DNA of 35,628 nucleotides from contig CAJQPC010000255.1 in NCBI GenBank assembly GCA_905480105.1, positions 1 through 35,628 on the forward strand, given 5' to 3'. Source of the stretch: an uncultured bacterium (GTDB lineage Bacteria; Myxococcota_A; UBA796; CAJQPC01). A model generated the notes under the pieces. It was not told where the DNA came from. It did no database searches and saw nothing but the letters and a program-made list of their open reading frames with translations. This document shows, piece after piece, positions 16,985 through 27,000 of the stretch (the first letter of the stretch is position 1; each line of letters begins with the position of its first letter). The position numbers were made by a program, and so were the translations under genes.

Positions 16985-19030
16985 TTAGGCCACGTCGAAG
17001 CGATCAAAGACCATGGAGAAGTTGCCCCGCCCACGGGTCATGCTGCGCAGGGTCGTGGTGTAGCCCAAGAGCTTGTCCAGGGGGCAGTCGCAGCGGATGG
17101 TGCTCGGCTCGCCGGGCTCCGTCTCATGGATTGTGGCTTGGCGGGACTGAAGGTCTCCCAGGATGGCGCCCAAGTTCTCCGCAGGGATCACCACTTCGGT
17201 CTTCATGATCGGCCGCAGCACCTGGCCGCCGGCCTTTTGCATGGCCTTGCGAACCGCCTCAGCGACAGCGACGCGCATGGCTTGTGGGGTGGACAACTCG
17301 GCGAAAAGCTCCACCGCAAGGACCTTCACCTCCACATCCTGGAGCTCGGCCCCGAGGATGGGGCCGGCGATGCTGGCGTCGGTGGCGCCGGCCTTGATGG
17401 CGTCGGCCAGGGACGGGGAGAGCACCGTACCGCTTCCTCGGACCTCCACGCCCTCTGTGCTGACCACAACCCCGCTTCCGCGTTTACGCGCAGCGACGGT
17501 GGCCTTGGCCCAGCCCTTCATTTCGATGGTCTTTTCTGCCTCGATCACTCGGTGGAACAGGGCGTCGGCTGTGGCCGAACCACCGATGGTCTCCCGCATC
17601 ACCACGTCGGGCTTACCGGCGCGTACCTTGATGTTGGCCTCGCGCTGGATGCGCTCGAAGTACATCTGTAGGTGCAGCTCACCCATTCCGCGCAGCACGC
17701 GCTGACCGGTCTCCTTGTCCTCGTCCAGACGCAGGGTGGGGTCCTCGGCGGTGAGCTTGGCCAGGATCTCGACCAGCTTGGCCTCGTCCTTGGCAGAGTC
17801 GGGCTCAATGGCCAAGCCCAACACAGGCTCTCGCGCCTCGATTCGCTCCAACAGGACGGGTTCTTCTCCCAGGCACAAGGTGTCGCCGGTACCGGCTTTT
17901 TTGAGTCCTGCCAGGGCCACGATCTGCCCGGCTATGGCGGTGTCGATGCGCTTGGCTTTGTCGGCGTCGATGTCAAAGACCCGCGCGACGCGTTCGGTCT
18001 CGATGCTGCCGTCGAGCTGGGGGATGGAGACGATGTCGCCAGGCCTGAGAGTGCCACGGTAGATGCGGCAGAACATACGCTTTCGGCCATCGAAGTGCTG
18101 TACCTTGAAGACCAAGGCGGCCAGGGCCCCGTCCTTGTCCATGGGGACCTCGACCTCGCTTCCGTTCATGTCTATGGCCTTTGGGAGAGGACCCTCCCCC
18201 GGTGCCGGCATGATCTTGACCAGGCTGTCCAACAGGGGCTGAACCCCCAGGTTCTTCAGAGCGCTTCCGCCAAAGCATGGGTAGACCCTGCCGCTTAGGC
18301 AGGCCACGCGAAGCGCAGCCCAAAGCTTTTCTTCTGGGACCTCTTCGTCCATCAGCACAAGCTCTTCTAGCGCCTCGTCAAACTCCGCTGCGGCCAGCAG
18401 CATGGTTTCGCGCAGGTCCGACAGGCTCTCCCATGTCTCGTCGTCTACGCGCTCCTCGCGCACCTCTTCGCCTTGCTCGCCATGAAAGCTGGAGGCGATG
18501 CGGGTGATGAGGTTCACCACCTGACCCTTCTCAGGCACGGGCACGATGACCGGGACGGGCTCGCCGCCCAGTTTTTTGCTGATGGTCTCTAAGCAACGCC
18601 GATAGTCGGCCCCTGGCCGATCCATCTTGTTGATGAAGAAGCAGGCTGGCACCTTGTACTTGTTCCGTTGGCGCCAGACGGTCTCGGTCTGTGGCTCTAC
18701 GCCGCGCACGCCGTCCAGGACCACCACGCAGCCATCGAGCACACGCATGGAGCGCTCCACCTCTATGGTGAAGTCCACGTGCCCAGGGGTGTCGATGATC
18801 TGGACTTGGTAGTCCAGCCACTCGGCGCGGGTCACGGCCGCCATGATGGTAATGCCGTGTTCTTGCTCTTCCGGGATGTAGTCGGTGTGCGCCTGACCAT
18901 CGTGTACTTCGCCGATCTTCCGCAGCGCTCCGGTGTAGAAGAGTATGCGCTCGGTCAAGGTGGTCTTTCCGGCGTCGACGTGGGCGGCGATGCCTATGTT
19001 TCGAACCTTGGACAGGTCATTTGTGGCCAT
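16985..19030 (-). CDS. fusA: Elongation factor G paralogue (EF-G-like GTPase)
   Basis: The 681-residue translational GTPase has G1 AHVDAGKT (16-23), G3 DTPGH (80-84), G4 NKMD (134-137) and a GSALKN G5 segment. Domains II to V follow, ending in the domain V stretch PLDKLLGYTTTLRSMTRGRG. It is slightly shorter than canonical EF-G (about 700). Two conserved EF-G features differ: the switch I RGITIT motif is HGITIM, and the domain IV tip motif (usually VDSSE) reads AELSTP; the GRGQ[FY]GHV segment of domain IV is also replaced. It is not near rpsL/rpsG/tuf. It therefore looks like a paralogue, perhaps of the spdEFG type, acting in translocation or ribosome recycling. The RBS (GAGAGGA) is five bases before the ATG. 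Confidence 0.92.
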   Translation of the reverse strand: MATNDLSKVRNIGIAAHVDAGKTTLTERILFYTGALRKIGEVHDGQAHTDYIPEEQEHGITIMAAVTRAEWLDYQVQIIDTPGHVDFTIEVERSMRVLDGCVVVLDGVRGVEPQTETVWRQRNKYKVPACFFINKMDRPGADYRRCLETISKKLGGEPVPVIVPVPEKGQVVNLITRIASSFHGEQGEEVREERVDDETWESLSDLRETMLLAAAEFDEALEELVLMDEEVPEEKLWAALRVACLSGRVYPCFGGSALKNLGVQPLLDSLVKIMPAPGEGPLPKAIDMNGSEVEVPMDKDGALAALVFKVQHFDGRKRMFCRIYRGTLRPGDIVSIPQLDGSIETERVARVFDIDADKAKRIDTAIAGQIVALAGLKKAGTGDTLCLGEEPVLLERIEAREPVLGLAIEPDSAKDEAKLVEILAKLTAEDPTLRLDEDKETGQRVLRGMGELHLQMYFERIQREANIKVRAGKPDVVMRETIGGSATADALFHRVIEAEKTIEMKGWAKATVAARKRGSGVVVSTEGVEVRGSGTVLSPSLADAIKAGATDASIAGPILGAELQDVEVKVLAVELFAELSTPQAMRVAVAEAVRKAMQKAGGQVLRPIMKTEVVIPAENLGAILGDLQSRQATIHETEPGEPSTIRCDCPLDKLLGYTTTLRSMTRGRGNFSMVFDRFDVA

Positions 19031-19190
19031 GTAGTCCTCTCATACGCCGGACTCTATCGGGTCTGGACGGCGCTAGCACGCCTATGCACGGGGGACTGTG
19101 TAGGTTGTGCGTGACACTTCGGAAACCCCTAGCGCTGAACCTCGACAGGGCTTCACGAGTCCCGTAAATGCGGCCAAACCCGAGGCACTC

Positions 19191-20282
19191 ATGGGCGGCA
19201 TCCTGCTCCTCGAAGACGGACGCTCTTTTTCTGGTCAGGGATTTGGGGCAAGCGCCTCCCTGGTTGGTGAGATCGTCTTCAACACAGCCATGACTGGCTA
19301 CCAAGAAGTTCTGACGGACCCCAGCTATCGGGAGCAGATCGTCGCCATGACCGTCCCTCACGTTGGGAACACCGGGGTCAACGCGGTGGACGAGGAGTCC
19401 ACGGTCATTCACCCTCGGGGAATGGTGGCCCGAAGCTTCTCCAAGCGATGGTCCAACCACCGCGCCAAGGGCGGTCTGGATCACTACCTTCGGGCTGCTG
19501 GTATCCCGGGATTGGACGGCGTAGACACCCGCGCTCTGGTGCGGCACATCCGTCAGAAGGGGGCCATGAAGGCGGTGATCTCCACGGACGGAAAGCCGGC
19601 CGCCGAGCTCTTAGAGCTGCTGGAGTCCTGGCCGGGCATGGCTGGACGGGCCCTCGCCGTAGCGGTCAGTACCCCCAAGGTCTACACCTACGCGGACCCA
19701 GAGATCCCCACCTGGAAGGTCAACGTGCTGGACGGAGGCTGCAAGCGAAACATCCTGCGCCTCTTCGCCCAGACCGGCGCCCGGGTCCGCGTTTTTCCGG
19801 CCCTTTCGACCGCAGATGAGCTTGCCCAGGACGCTGACGCGGTCTTTGTATCCAACGGCCCCGGTGACCCTGCGGCTTTGCCTGAGATGAAGGCCAATCT
19901 GCAGAGCTTGGTCGGAGAGCTTCCTCTCTTGGGCATCTGCTTGGGGCACCAACTCCTGGCCCTTTCCCTTGGTGCACAGACCTATAAGCTGGCCTTTGGA
20001 CACCGCGGCGCCAACCACCCGGTCAAGGATTTGGACACGGGCAAGGTGGAGGTGACCTCTCAAAATCACGGTTTCTGCGTGACCCAGGAGAGCCTGGAGA
20101 AGGTGGGCGCTCGGGTCACTCACGTGAACCTGAACGACAAGACGGTCGCTGGTTTTGTGCACGAAGAGAAGCGCGTGATGGGAATCCAGTACCACCCAGA
20201 AGCGGCGCCCGGTCCCCACGACGCCCAACACCTGCTGTTGGAGCGTTTCGCACGCTTCGCCGGCCACAGTAAGGGAGCCTGA
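19191..20282 (+). CDS. carA: Carbamoyl-phosphate synthase small (glutaminase) subunit
   Basis: CarA hydrolyses glutamine and passes ammonia to CarB for carbamoyl phosphate, the precursor of pyrimidines and arginine. The N-terminal domain has the typical GEIVFNTAMTGYQEVLTDPSY block. The class I amidotransferase domain has the nucleophile Cys250 in GICLGHQ and the His335/Glu337 pair in QYHPEA. I chose ATG 19191 because CarA proteins begin a few residues before the LLLEDG strand, and GAGG lies five bases upstream. A GTG at 19107 would add 28 residues with no family counterpart. The length of 363 residues fits. carB follows with no gap. Confidence 0.96.
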   Translation: MGGILLLEDGRSFSGQGFGASASLVGEIVFNTAMTGYQEVLTDPSYREQIVAMTVPHVGNTGVNAVDEESTVIHPRGMVARSFSKRWSNHRAKGGLDHYLRAAGIPGLDGVDTRALVRHIRQKGAMKAVISTDGKPAAELLELLESWPGMAGRALAVAVSTPKVYTYADPEIPTWKVNVLDGGCKRNILRLFAQTGARVRVFPALSTADELAQDADAVFVSNGPGDPAALPEMKANLQSLVGELPLLGICLGHQLLALSLGAQTYKLAFGHRGANHPVKDLDTGKVEVTSQNHGFCVTQESLEKVGARVTHVNLNDKTVAGFVHEEKRVMGIQYHPEAAPGPHDAQHLLLERFARFAGHSKGA

Positions 20283-23200
20283 ATGCCCCAGCGCAAAGAC
20301 ATCCAGAGCATCCTGGTCATCGGAAGCGGGCCCATTGTCATCGGCCAAGCCTGCGAGTTTGACTACTCGGGTACCCAGGCTTGCAAGGCCTTGCGGGAAC
20401 TCGGCTACCGGGTGCTGCTCATCAACTCCAACCCTGCCACGATCATGACCGATCCCAGTGTGGCGGACGCGACCTACATCGAGCCACTCACCGTGGAGTT
20501 CGTCGAGCAGGTCATTGTGCGGGAGAAGCCCGACGCCATCTTGCCCACGGTCGGGGGGCAGACGGCTCTGAACCTGGCCATGGCCTTGGACAAGGCCGGC
20601 ATTCTGGAGAAGCACGGGGTGGAGCTCATCGGCGCCAAGCCCGAGGCCATCTTTGTCGGCGAGGACCGAGCTGCCTTCAAGGCTGCGATGGAAGAGATCG
20701 GCTTGGTGTGTCCCAGGGCTCGCACGGTCAGCAACATGGCAGATGCCGAGGCGGCTCTGGAAGAGACCGGTCTGCCCGCCATTGTTCGTCCCTCCTTCAC
20801 CATGGGTGGAGCCGGCGGAGGGGTGGCCTACAACATCGACGAGTTCCGCGACATCGTCTCCAACGGCTTGGATCTTTCCCCCGTGACCGAGGTCCTGGTC
20901 GAGGAGAGCATCATTGGCTGGAAGGAGTTCGAGCTCGAGGTGATGCGAGACATGGCGGACAACGTCATCATCATCTGCTCCATCGAGAACCTGGACCCGA
21001 TGGGGGTGCACACCGGCGACTCGATCACCGTGGCCCCTGCCCAGACCCTCACCGACGTGGAGTACCAAACGCTTCGGGACTACTCCCAGCGAATCATCCG
21101 GCGCATCGGCGTGGAAACCGGCGGCTCCAACATCCAGTACGCCATCAATCCTATGGACGGTGCGATCCGCGTCATTGAGATGAACCCGCGTGTCAGCCGT
21201 TCCTCGGCTTTGGCGTCCAAGGCCACTGGCTTTCCCATCGCCAAGATCGCCGCACAGCTCGCGGTGGGCCTGCACCTGGACGAAATCGACAACGACATTA
21301 CCCGCCAGACCCCCGCCAGCTTCGAACCGGTCTTGGACTACGTCATCGTCAAGATCCCCCGCTGGAACTTCGAGAAGTTCGCTCAGGCCACTCGAGTTCT
21401 GGGCACGTCCATGAAGTCCGTCGGCGAGGTCATGGGCATCGGGCGCACCTTTGACGAGGCATTGCTCAAGGCTATTTCCAGCTTAGAGGGTGGATATGGA
21501 ACCTCTCAGGACTGCACCGATCAGCAGATGCGGGAGCGCTTGGCCATCGCTACACCTGACCGGCTGCCTGCCGTATTCGAGGCCATGCGTCGCGGAATGG
21601 ACGCCACCGAGATCGGCCGTCTTACGGGAATGGACCGTTGGTTCCTGGGCCGAATGATGGACATTGTGGCCGTGGAGAACACTCTGCGTGGCCGCTTCCT
21701 CTCCGGCGTGAGCACCGAAGAGCTGCATGCCGCAAAGCGTATGGGCATGCCCGATGAGCACCTGGGTATGCTCCTGGCGTGCGATGAAGCATCGGTCAAT
21801 GCCCGCCTTCGAGCCGAAGGAATCCGGCCGGTGTTCAAGCGCGTGGATACCTGCGCGGCTGAGTTTGAGAGTCACACGCCCTACCTGTATTCGACCTTCG
21901 AGGAGGAGTGTGAGAGCGGGGACTCTCCCTCGGACCGGGTCATCATCTTGGGCAATGGACCCAACCGAATCGGCCAAGGCTTGGAGTTCGACTATGCCTG
22001 CTGCCACGCCTCCTTTGCGGTGCGTGAGGCGGGCCTGACCAGTGTGATGGTCAACTGCAACCCCGAGACGGTTTCCACCGACTATGACACCAGTGACAAG
22101 CTTTACTTTGAGCCGATTACCGCCGAGCACGTGGGCGCCATTATCGAGAAGGAGAAGCCCCTGGGGGTCATCCTGCAGTTCGGTGGCCAGACGCCGCTCA
22201 AGCTGGCTCACCGCATCGGTCCAGTACTGGGGACCAGCCCAGACGCCATCGACCTGTGTGAGGATCGAGAACGCTTCAATAATCTGATGTTGGAGCTGGA
22301 TATTCCCCAACCGGAAGGGGCCATCGCACGCACCCCGGCCGAGGCTCAGCTCGCCGCTACGCGCATCGGGTTTCCGGTCCTGACCCGGCCCAGCTACGTC
22401 TTGGGCGGCCGGGCCATGTTCATCTGTTTCGACCAAAAGGACTTTGACTCGGCCCTGGTCGAGGCGCTGGCGGCCAGTGAGAACAACACCCTGCTCATCG
22501 ACCGCTACTTGCAGGGAGCTGTGGAGTACGACGTGGATGCTCTCTGCGACGGTACGGATGTGCACATCGCAGGAATCATGGAGCACGTCGAGGCGGCCGG
22601 TGTTCACTCCGGTGACTCCACAGCCGTTCTGCCACCGGTTCAACTCAGCGAGATCAACCGCCGCCGCATCATCGATTACGTCACCCGCATTGCGCTGCGG
22701 CTGGAGGTCGTGGGACTGGTCAACGTTCAGATGGCCATTCAGGGCGAGAAGATCTTCGTGATTGAGGTCAACCCAAGGGCCTCGCGGACGGTCCCTTTTG
22801 TCGCCAAGGCCACCGGAATTCCGGTTGCTGCTATCGCCACCCGATTGCTGCTGGGGGAGAAGCTCTCCGATATGGACTTAGAGCCTCGCGGGGCCGGTCT
22901 CTACTTCATCAAGGCTCCGGTGTTCCCGTGGGGACGCTTCCCGGGCTCCGATGTGGTCTTGGGACCTGAGATGCGTTCTACTGGCGAGGTCATGGGAATC
23001 GGCTGGTCCTTTGGCGAGGCCTATGCCAAGGCACTCATCGCCGCTGGCATGACCCTGCCCGTTGAGGGGGGCGTTTTCCTGAGTGTGATTGACGATGACA
23101 AGCCACTGCTTCCTGCCATTGCTGGCTCTTTGCGGCACTTGGGTTTCAAGCTCTACGCCACCGCCGGCACCCACGCCTATCTGACCAAGAGCGGCGTACC

Positions 23201-23456
23201 CGTCGAGCTGGTCTTGAAGGTGCGGGAGGGGCGGCCTGATGTGGTCGACCACATCAAGAACGGCAAGATCCAGCTCATCATCAACACCCCACTGGGTAAG
23301 AAGTCGGTCATGGATGAGCAGGCCATGCGCCTTGCCGGCTTGCGTCATGGAGTGCCCACCATCACCACGATGGAGGCTGCCAAGGCAGTGGTCGCCGCCA
23401 TTCGCTCCCTAAAAGCTGGTGAGCTGCGGGTCATCAAGCTGCAGGAAATCGTCTGA
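20283..23456 (+). CDS. carB: Carbamoyl-phosphate synthase large subunit
   Basis: The 1057-residue protein makes carbamoyl phosphate from bicarbonate, ammonia and two ATP in complex with CarA. It contains the two homologous ATP-grasp halves: [16 protein letters not shown] and [18 protein letters not shown] in the first, [17 protein letters not shown] and [11 protein letters not shown] in the second. The C-terminal MGS-like allosteric domain runs from about residue 930 ([10 protein letters not shown] to the end). Length and order match the family. The ATG directly follows the carA TGA, so the two are coupled. The stop TGA at 23454-23456 overlaps a CTG that appears to start the next gene. Confidence 0.98.
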   Translation: MPQRKDIQSILVIGSGPIVIGQACEFDYSGTQACKALRELGYRVLLINSNPATIMTDPSVADATYIEPLTVEFVEQVIVREKPDAILPTVGGQTALNLAMALDKAGILEKHGVELIGAKPEAIFVGEDRAAFKAAMEEIGLVCPRARTVSNMADAEAALEETGLPAIVRPSFTMGGAGGGVAYNIDEFRDIVSNGLDLSPVTEVLVEESIIGWKEFELEVMRDMADNVIIICSIENLDPMGVHTGDSITVAPAQTLTDVEYQTLRDYSQRIIRRIGVETGGSNIQYAINPMDGAIRVIEMNPRVSRSSALASKATGFPIAKIAAQLAVGLHLDEIDNDITRQTPASFEPVLDYVIVKIPRWNFEKFAQATRVLGTSMKSVGEVMGIGRTFDEALLKAISSLEGGYGTSQDCTDQQMRERLAIATPDRLPAVFEAMRRGMDATEIGRLTGMDRWFLGRMMDIVAVENTLRGRFLSGVSTEELHAAKRMGMPDEHLGMLLACDEASVNARLRAEGIRPVFKRVDTCAAEFESHTPYLYSTFEEECESGDSPSDRVIILGNGPNRIGQGLEFDYACCHASFAVREAGLTSVMVNCNPETVSTDYDTSDKLYFEPITAEHVGAIIEKEKPLGVILQFGGQTPLKLAHRIGPVLGTSPDAIDLCEDRERFNNLMLELDIPQPEGAIARTPAEAQLAATRIGFPVLTRPSYVLGGRAMFICFDQKDFDSALVEALAASENNTLLIDRYLQGAVEYDVDALCDGTDVHIAGIMEHVEAAGVHSGDSTAVLPPVQLSEINRRRIIDYVTRIALRLEVVGLVNVQMAIQGEKIFVIEVNPRASRTVPFVAKATGIPVAAIATRLLLGEKLSDMDLEPRGAGLYFIKAPVFPWGRFPGSDVVLGPEMRSTGEVMGIGWSFGEAYAKALIAAGMTLPVEGGVFLSVIDDDKPLLPAIAGSLRHLGFKLYATAGTHAYLTKSGVPVELVLKVREGRPDVVDHIKNGKIQLIINTPLGKKSVMDEQAMRLAGLRHGVPTITTMEAAKAVVAAIRSLKAGELRVIKLQEIV
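23443..23455 (+). promoter_or_regulatory. Shine-Dalgarno plus CTG start codon overlapping the carB stop
   Basis: AGGA at 23443-23446 is followed after six bases by CTG at 23453-23455, which overlaps the carB TGA as CTGA. No ATG, GTG or TTG occurs in this frame between the upstream in-frame stop (23420-23422) and GTG 23483. A start at GTG 23483 would cut into the GDVHG metal-binding motif, so initiation at CTG is the best explanation. Confidence 0.6.
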
Positions 23457-24058
23457 GCACCCCGCGGGCCTATGTTGGTGACGTGCATGGCTGTGCGGCG
23501 GAGCTCGCCGAGCTGCTCAAGAAACTGGTCGGTCACAACGTCGTGCTTTTGGGAGACCTGTTTACAAAGGGCCCAGATCCTTTGGGGGTCTGGTCGCTTA
23601 TCCAAGAACATCGTCTGGTTTCGGTGTTGGGGAATCATGACGTGGCGGTCATTCGGGCCCCGGAGAAGCACCCTTGGCTGACTCCTGAGATCCTGTCCTA
23701 CCTGCAGGGCCTGCCCCTCATGCGCAAGGAGGGGCGCTTTGTGGCGGTGCATGCCGCGGTGCATCCCAAGAAGGGCCACCAGGGCACGCAGCGGGCCGTT
23801 GCCACCTTGATGCGCCGCTTCCCTGATGAGACCCCAGGAAACCCATTTTGGTACGACGCCGGCTGGGAGGGGCCCGAGTGCGTGGTCTTTGGCCACGATG
23901 CGGTTCGGGGTTTGGTTCGAAGGGAGAAAAAGGGACGGCCCATCGCGATTGGGCTGGACACGGGCTGTGTGTACGGCGGCCAGCTCAGCGCCTACCTCGC
24001 CGACCAGGACATCGTGGTGCAGGTCCAGGCCAAGCGGTCCTACAAGCCGATCAGCTAA
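23453..24058 (+). CDS. ApaH/PrpE-like metallophosphoesterase, CTG start proposed
   Basis: A calcineurin-like phosphoesterase of 201 residues if read from CTG. The metal-site motifs occur in order: GDVHG (9-13), GDLFTKGPD (34-42, usually GDxVDRGPD), GNHD (60-63), His100 in VHAAVHP and His148 in VFGHDAV, with the [10 protein letters not shown] signature (167-176) typical of ApaH and PP2A-like phosphatases. It could hydrolyse diadenosine polyphosphates or phosphoproteins; sequence alone does not decide. The altered GDLFTK segment and small size argue for a PrpE-like rather than a classical ApaH enzyme. It is coupled to carB by a CTGA overlap. The gene converges with the kinase gene at 24066. Confidence 0.85.
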   Translation: MSTPRAYVGDVHGCAAELAELLKKLVGHNVVLLGDLFTKGPDPLGVWSLIQEHRLVSVLGNHDVAVIRAPEKHPWLTPEILSYLQGLPLMRKEGRFVAVHAAVHPKKGHQGTQRAVATLMRRFPDETPGNPFWYDAGWEGPECVVFGHDAVRGLVRREKKGRPIAIGLDTGCVYGGQLSAYLADQDIVVQVQAKRSYKPIS

Positions 24059-24061
24059 GGC

Positions 24062-24080
24062 CTGCTCATCCTCTGAGCAG
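24062..24080. terminator. Hairpin between convergent genes
   Basis: CTGCTCA-TCCTC-TGAGCAG is a perfect seven-base-pair stem with a five-base loop, four bases after the phosphoesterase stop and overlapping the last codons and stop of the minus-strand kinase gene. It lacks a T-run. It could slow or end transcription from both sides. Confidence 0.45.
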
Positions 24081-27000
24081 CTCCAACGCCACCCGCGCAT
24101 AAGGTCTGTTGCCCATGTCTATGGCACGGCTGTGTAGGGTGCGTAGGCGCCGAAGCGCCTCCTCTTCTCGACCGTGGATGCGCAGGTAGCGAGCATCGAT
24201 CTCCAAGCATCCCAAGAAGAGTTCCACCCAGGTAGAGGCACGAGCCCGCTGGCAGCGGGCCTCCCAGTCGTGCACCCCTTTGGGGGTGAGCACGCCCTCG
24301 AGCAACTCGCCGTAGGTCACCAGATCCTTTAGGCGGGCTTGTCGGGCGACTTTCAGCCCTGCCCGCAGGGGGGCGACGGCTCGCTCGGGCTCGTCTTCCT
24401 CCAAGAGCATCCGGGCCAGCTCTAACTGCGCCAAGGCTCCGCTGTAGCCGCCAGTGGGCATGGTAGGGACCAGCGCCTCTGCCGCCTCGCGCATGCCCTG
24501 GAGGCGCAACCAGCGCAGCTCCGAGAGCTTCCAGTTCCAGCTTTCACGGTAGGCGTCGGCGGAATCGCTTGCCTGGCGGGCCAGCAGGGGGTCACCGGTC
24601 TGGGCGGCCAGGTCCAGCTGGATGGTGGCGGCCAAGGGTTCCAGGCGTTTGAGATTTAGCTTCCGCGCTGTCGCCAGACCATCCCTTAGCCAGCGCGAGG
24701 CCACCGCAGGCTCCCCGCGTCCTATGGCCAAGGCAGCCAGCTGGAGGCTGGTGGTCGCTGTGCCTGCAATGTCGGAGTTGCGAACATAGAGGGTGCGGGC
24801 TCGGACCACGGTGTCCTCGGCCCGCCGTCTCTCGCCGACTCGGGTCCAGGCCACGCCCAGGTTGCGACGGTGCCAAGCCAGGGCGCCATCGTGTCCCAGT
24901 TCCTTGGCCCAGCGCATGCCGGCCAGGGAGTGGGCGCTCATTCCCTGGAGCTCGCCGGCTGCCAGTCGGGCTCCGATGTCCGCTGCGTTGGCCTCGCAGA
25001 GCAGCAGATCTTCTTTTGCAAGTTTGGCCTGTTCCTTTGCAGCAGCGGCGCAGTCTCGCGCGCGCTCAAAGGAGGCCTGCTCCATCCAGGCCTCGGCGCA
25101 AACCAGCCACAGGCCCGCAGCGGCCGCGGGTGCAGTCTCCTGGGCGCTTCGGGCGGTGTCGTAGGCCAAGGTCAGTGCGTCGTCAGGGCGCCCGCTGCGC
25201 AGCTCCAGCTCGGCTTGCAGCAGGGTGGCCAGGTGCAGCTCTTCGGCGTTGATAGCGCGAGAGCGGGCGCCGTTGACCAGGTCCTGTCTTGGGCGCTCGG
25301 CGTCTGTTCGGGCCGCGACCCGAGCCCTGGCAAAGGCCAGGCCAAAGCGGAATCGCCTGTAGGTATCCGATTTTCGGTCTTGTTTGAGGGTGTCCAGGAC
25401 CATCAGAAAGTCCCGGGCCTGGGTGTAGCGACCGCAGCGGTGGGCGGCATCAGCTGCACGCACGCAGGCCTCCCAGGCATGTTCGCTCCCGCCGGCAAGG
25501 CGGTGTGTTGCAGTCGGGATCCACCTGGAGCGGTGCTTTCCTTCCCGAGCCCAGGCTTCGGCGAGCTCCAAGTGGGCGGCAGAGTGGTCCTCGAGTGCGG
25601 CGTCCGCCATGGTTAAGAAGCTGGGGCCTGCATGGCGCACCTTGTGCTCCACCGTCTGAACCAGCTCGCCTCGTGCCAAGAGCCTGGCGGTGCTTCCAAG
25701 CCAGCCGCGTGCGACATCCATTGGCAGTGGCTCGGCCATCACTGCCAGCTTCGCGGCCTGTTCGCTCAGGGGGTAGAGGGTCTCCCCGCGCAGGGCCGCT
25801 AATCGCTCCAGACCGGCCCGGGTTGCTTGTAGCGGTGAGCATTGGCCCAGTTGAGGAGACTCCTTTCCCTTGGGCAGTAGCCCGCGTGCCAACTCCTGTG
25901 CCTGGGTGGCAGGAAGTGGGGCAAGCTGGAGTATATGGACGCCCTTGCTTCCCCTGATCCGTTCCAGCAGTCGCTGGGCCCGCTCGCCTACCCGGCGCTG
26001 ATCCATCAAGGCGATGACGCTGATCCGTGGGTCTCCGATACGCTCTAAGCTCTTGAGCAACCGTGAGGTCAGAGCGTCCAAGTCTTCGGCGCGATCCAGT
26101 ACCAGGACGAGCGCTTGTCGCTTGGCTGCCCGCTCCAACGAGTCAACCGCCGCCTGGATCACATCGCGCTGAGTGGCCTCGCCGGCGGGGCGCTCGCTGA
26201 GCATGTGCAGTGGAAGATTGGGCCAAATCTGCAGCAGGGGGCCGGCGTCGAGGCCGACCACGTTCTCCCGCCAAGCGAGTTTGTCGGGTGCCGCCAGCAG
26301 AGTGCGCAGCCACTGCCCTACGGGGTGGCCGGGGGAGTCTGCCCGGCAGGTGCCTAGCAGGGTGCGCGTCCCACGCAACAGGGCCCGCCTGGAGACCTGC
26401 TCTTGTAGGCGATGGCGTCCGCTACCAGCTGGACCCAAGAGCACGGCGATCCTGGGGCCCTTGCCCTTGGTGTGGCTGTCCATGGCCTGGAGTTCCACCT
26501 GCCGACCGACGAAGTGGTGCGCCGCAGGCCAATCCGCCGGGGTGGTGCCATCCAGGCAGCCGCGCAGGAGGATGGCCAGCTCGCTGGCAGTGGGGCGGTG
26601 GTCGGGGTGAAAGCTCAAGCAGCGCTCAACCACCCAGCTGAGTTCCCGGGAGACCTGTGGGTTCACGCAGACCATGGGGGGGGGGCGGGTGAGGACTTGT
26701 CTGGCCAACCAGCCGGTGGGTTGGGGAGGTCGCACCCGCCTGCCAATCATGCCTTCGTAGAGCATCAGGCCCACGGCGAATACATCGCTAGCAGCAGTGA
26801 CCGGCATCCCGCCTATGGCTTCGGGAGACATAAAGGAGGGGGTTCCCACAAGGCCACCGGATCCTGTGAGGGTCTGGGAGACCGCCCACCACTGAACCAC
26901 GCCAAAGTCCAAGATTCTCACCTGGCCCTTGCGGGTGACCAGGACATTGGAGGGCTTCAGATCACGGTGGACGAAGCTTACTCGGTGCAGGCCGGCCAGG

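Noticed and set aside
19107..19190. N-terminal extension of carA from GTG 19107
   Set aside because: The extra 28 residues have no counterpart in CarA proteins, and GAGG five bases before ATG 19191 supports the shorter start.
19611..21275. Long open frame on the minus strand opposite carA/carB
   Set aside because: It is antisense to two well-conserved genes, has no recognisable domain, and follows from the high third-position GC of the real genes.
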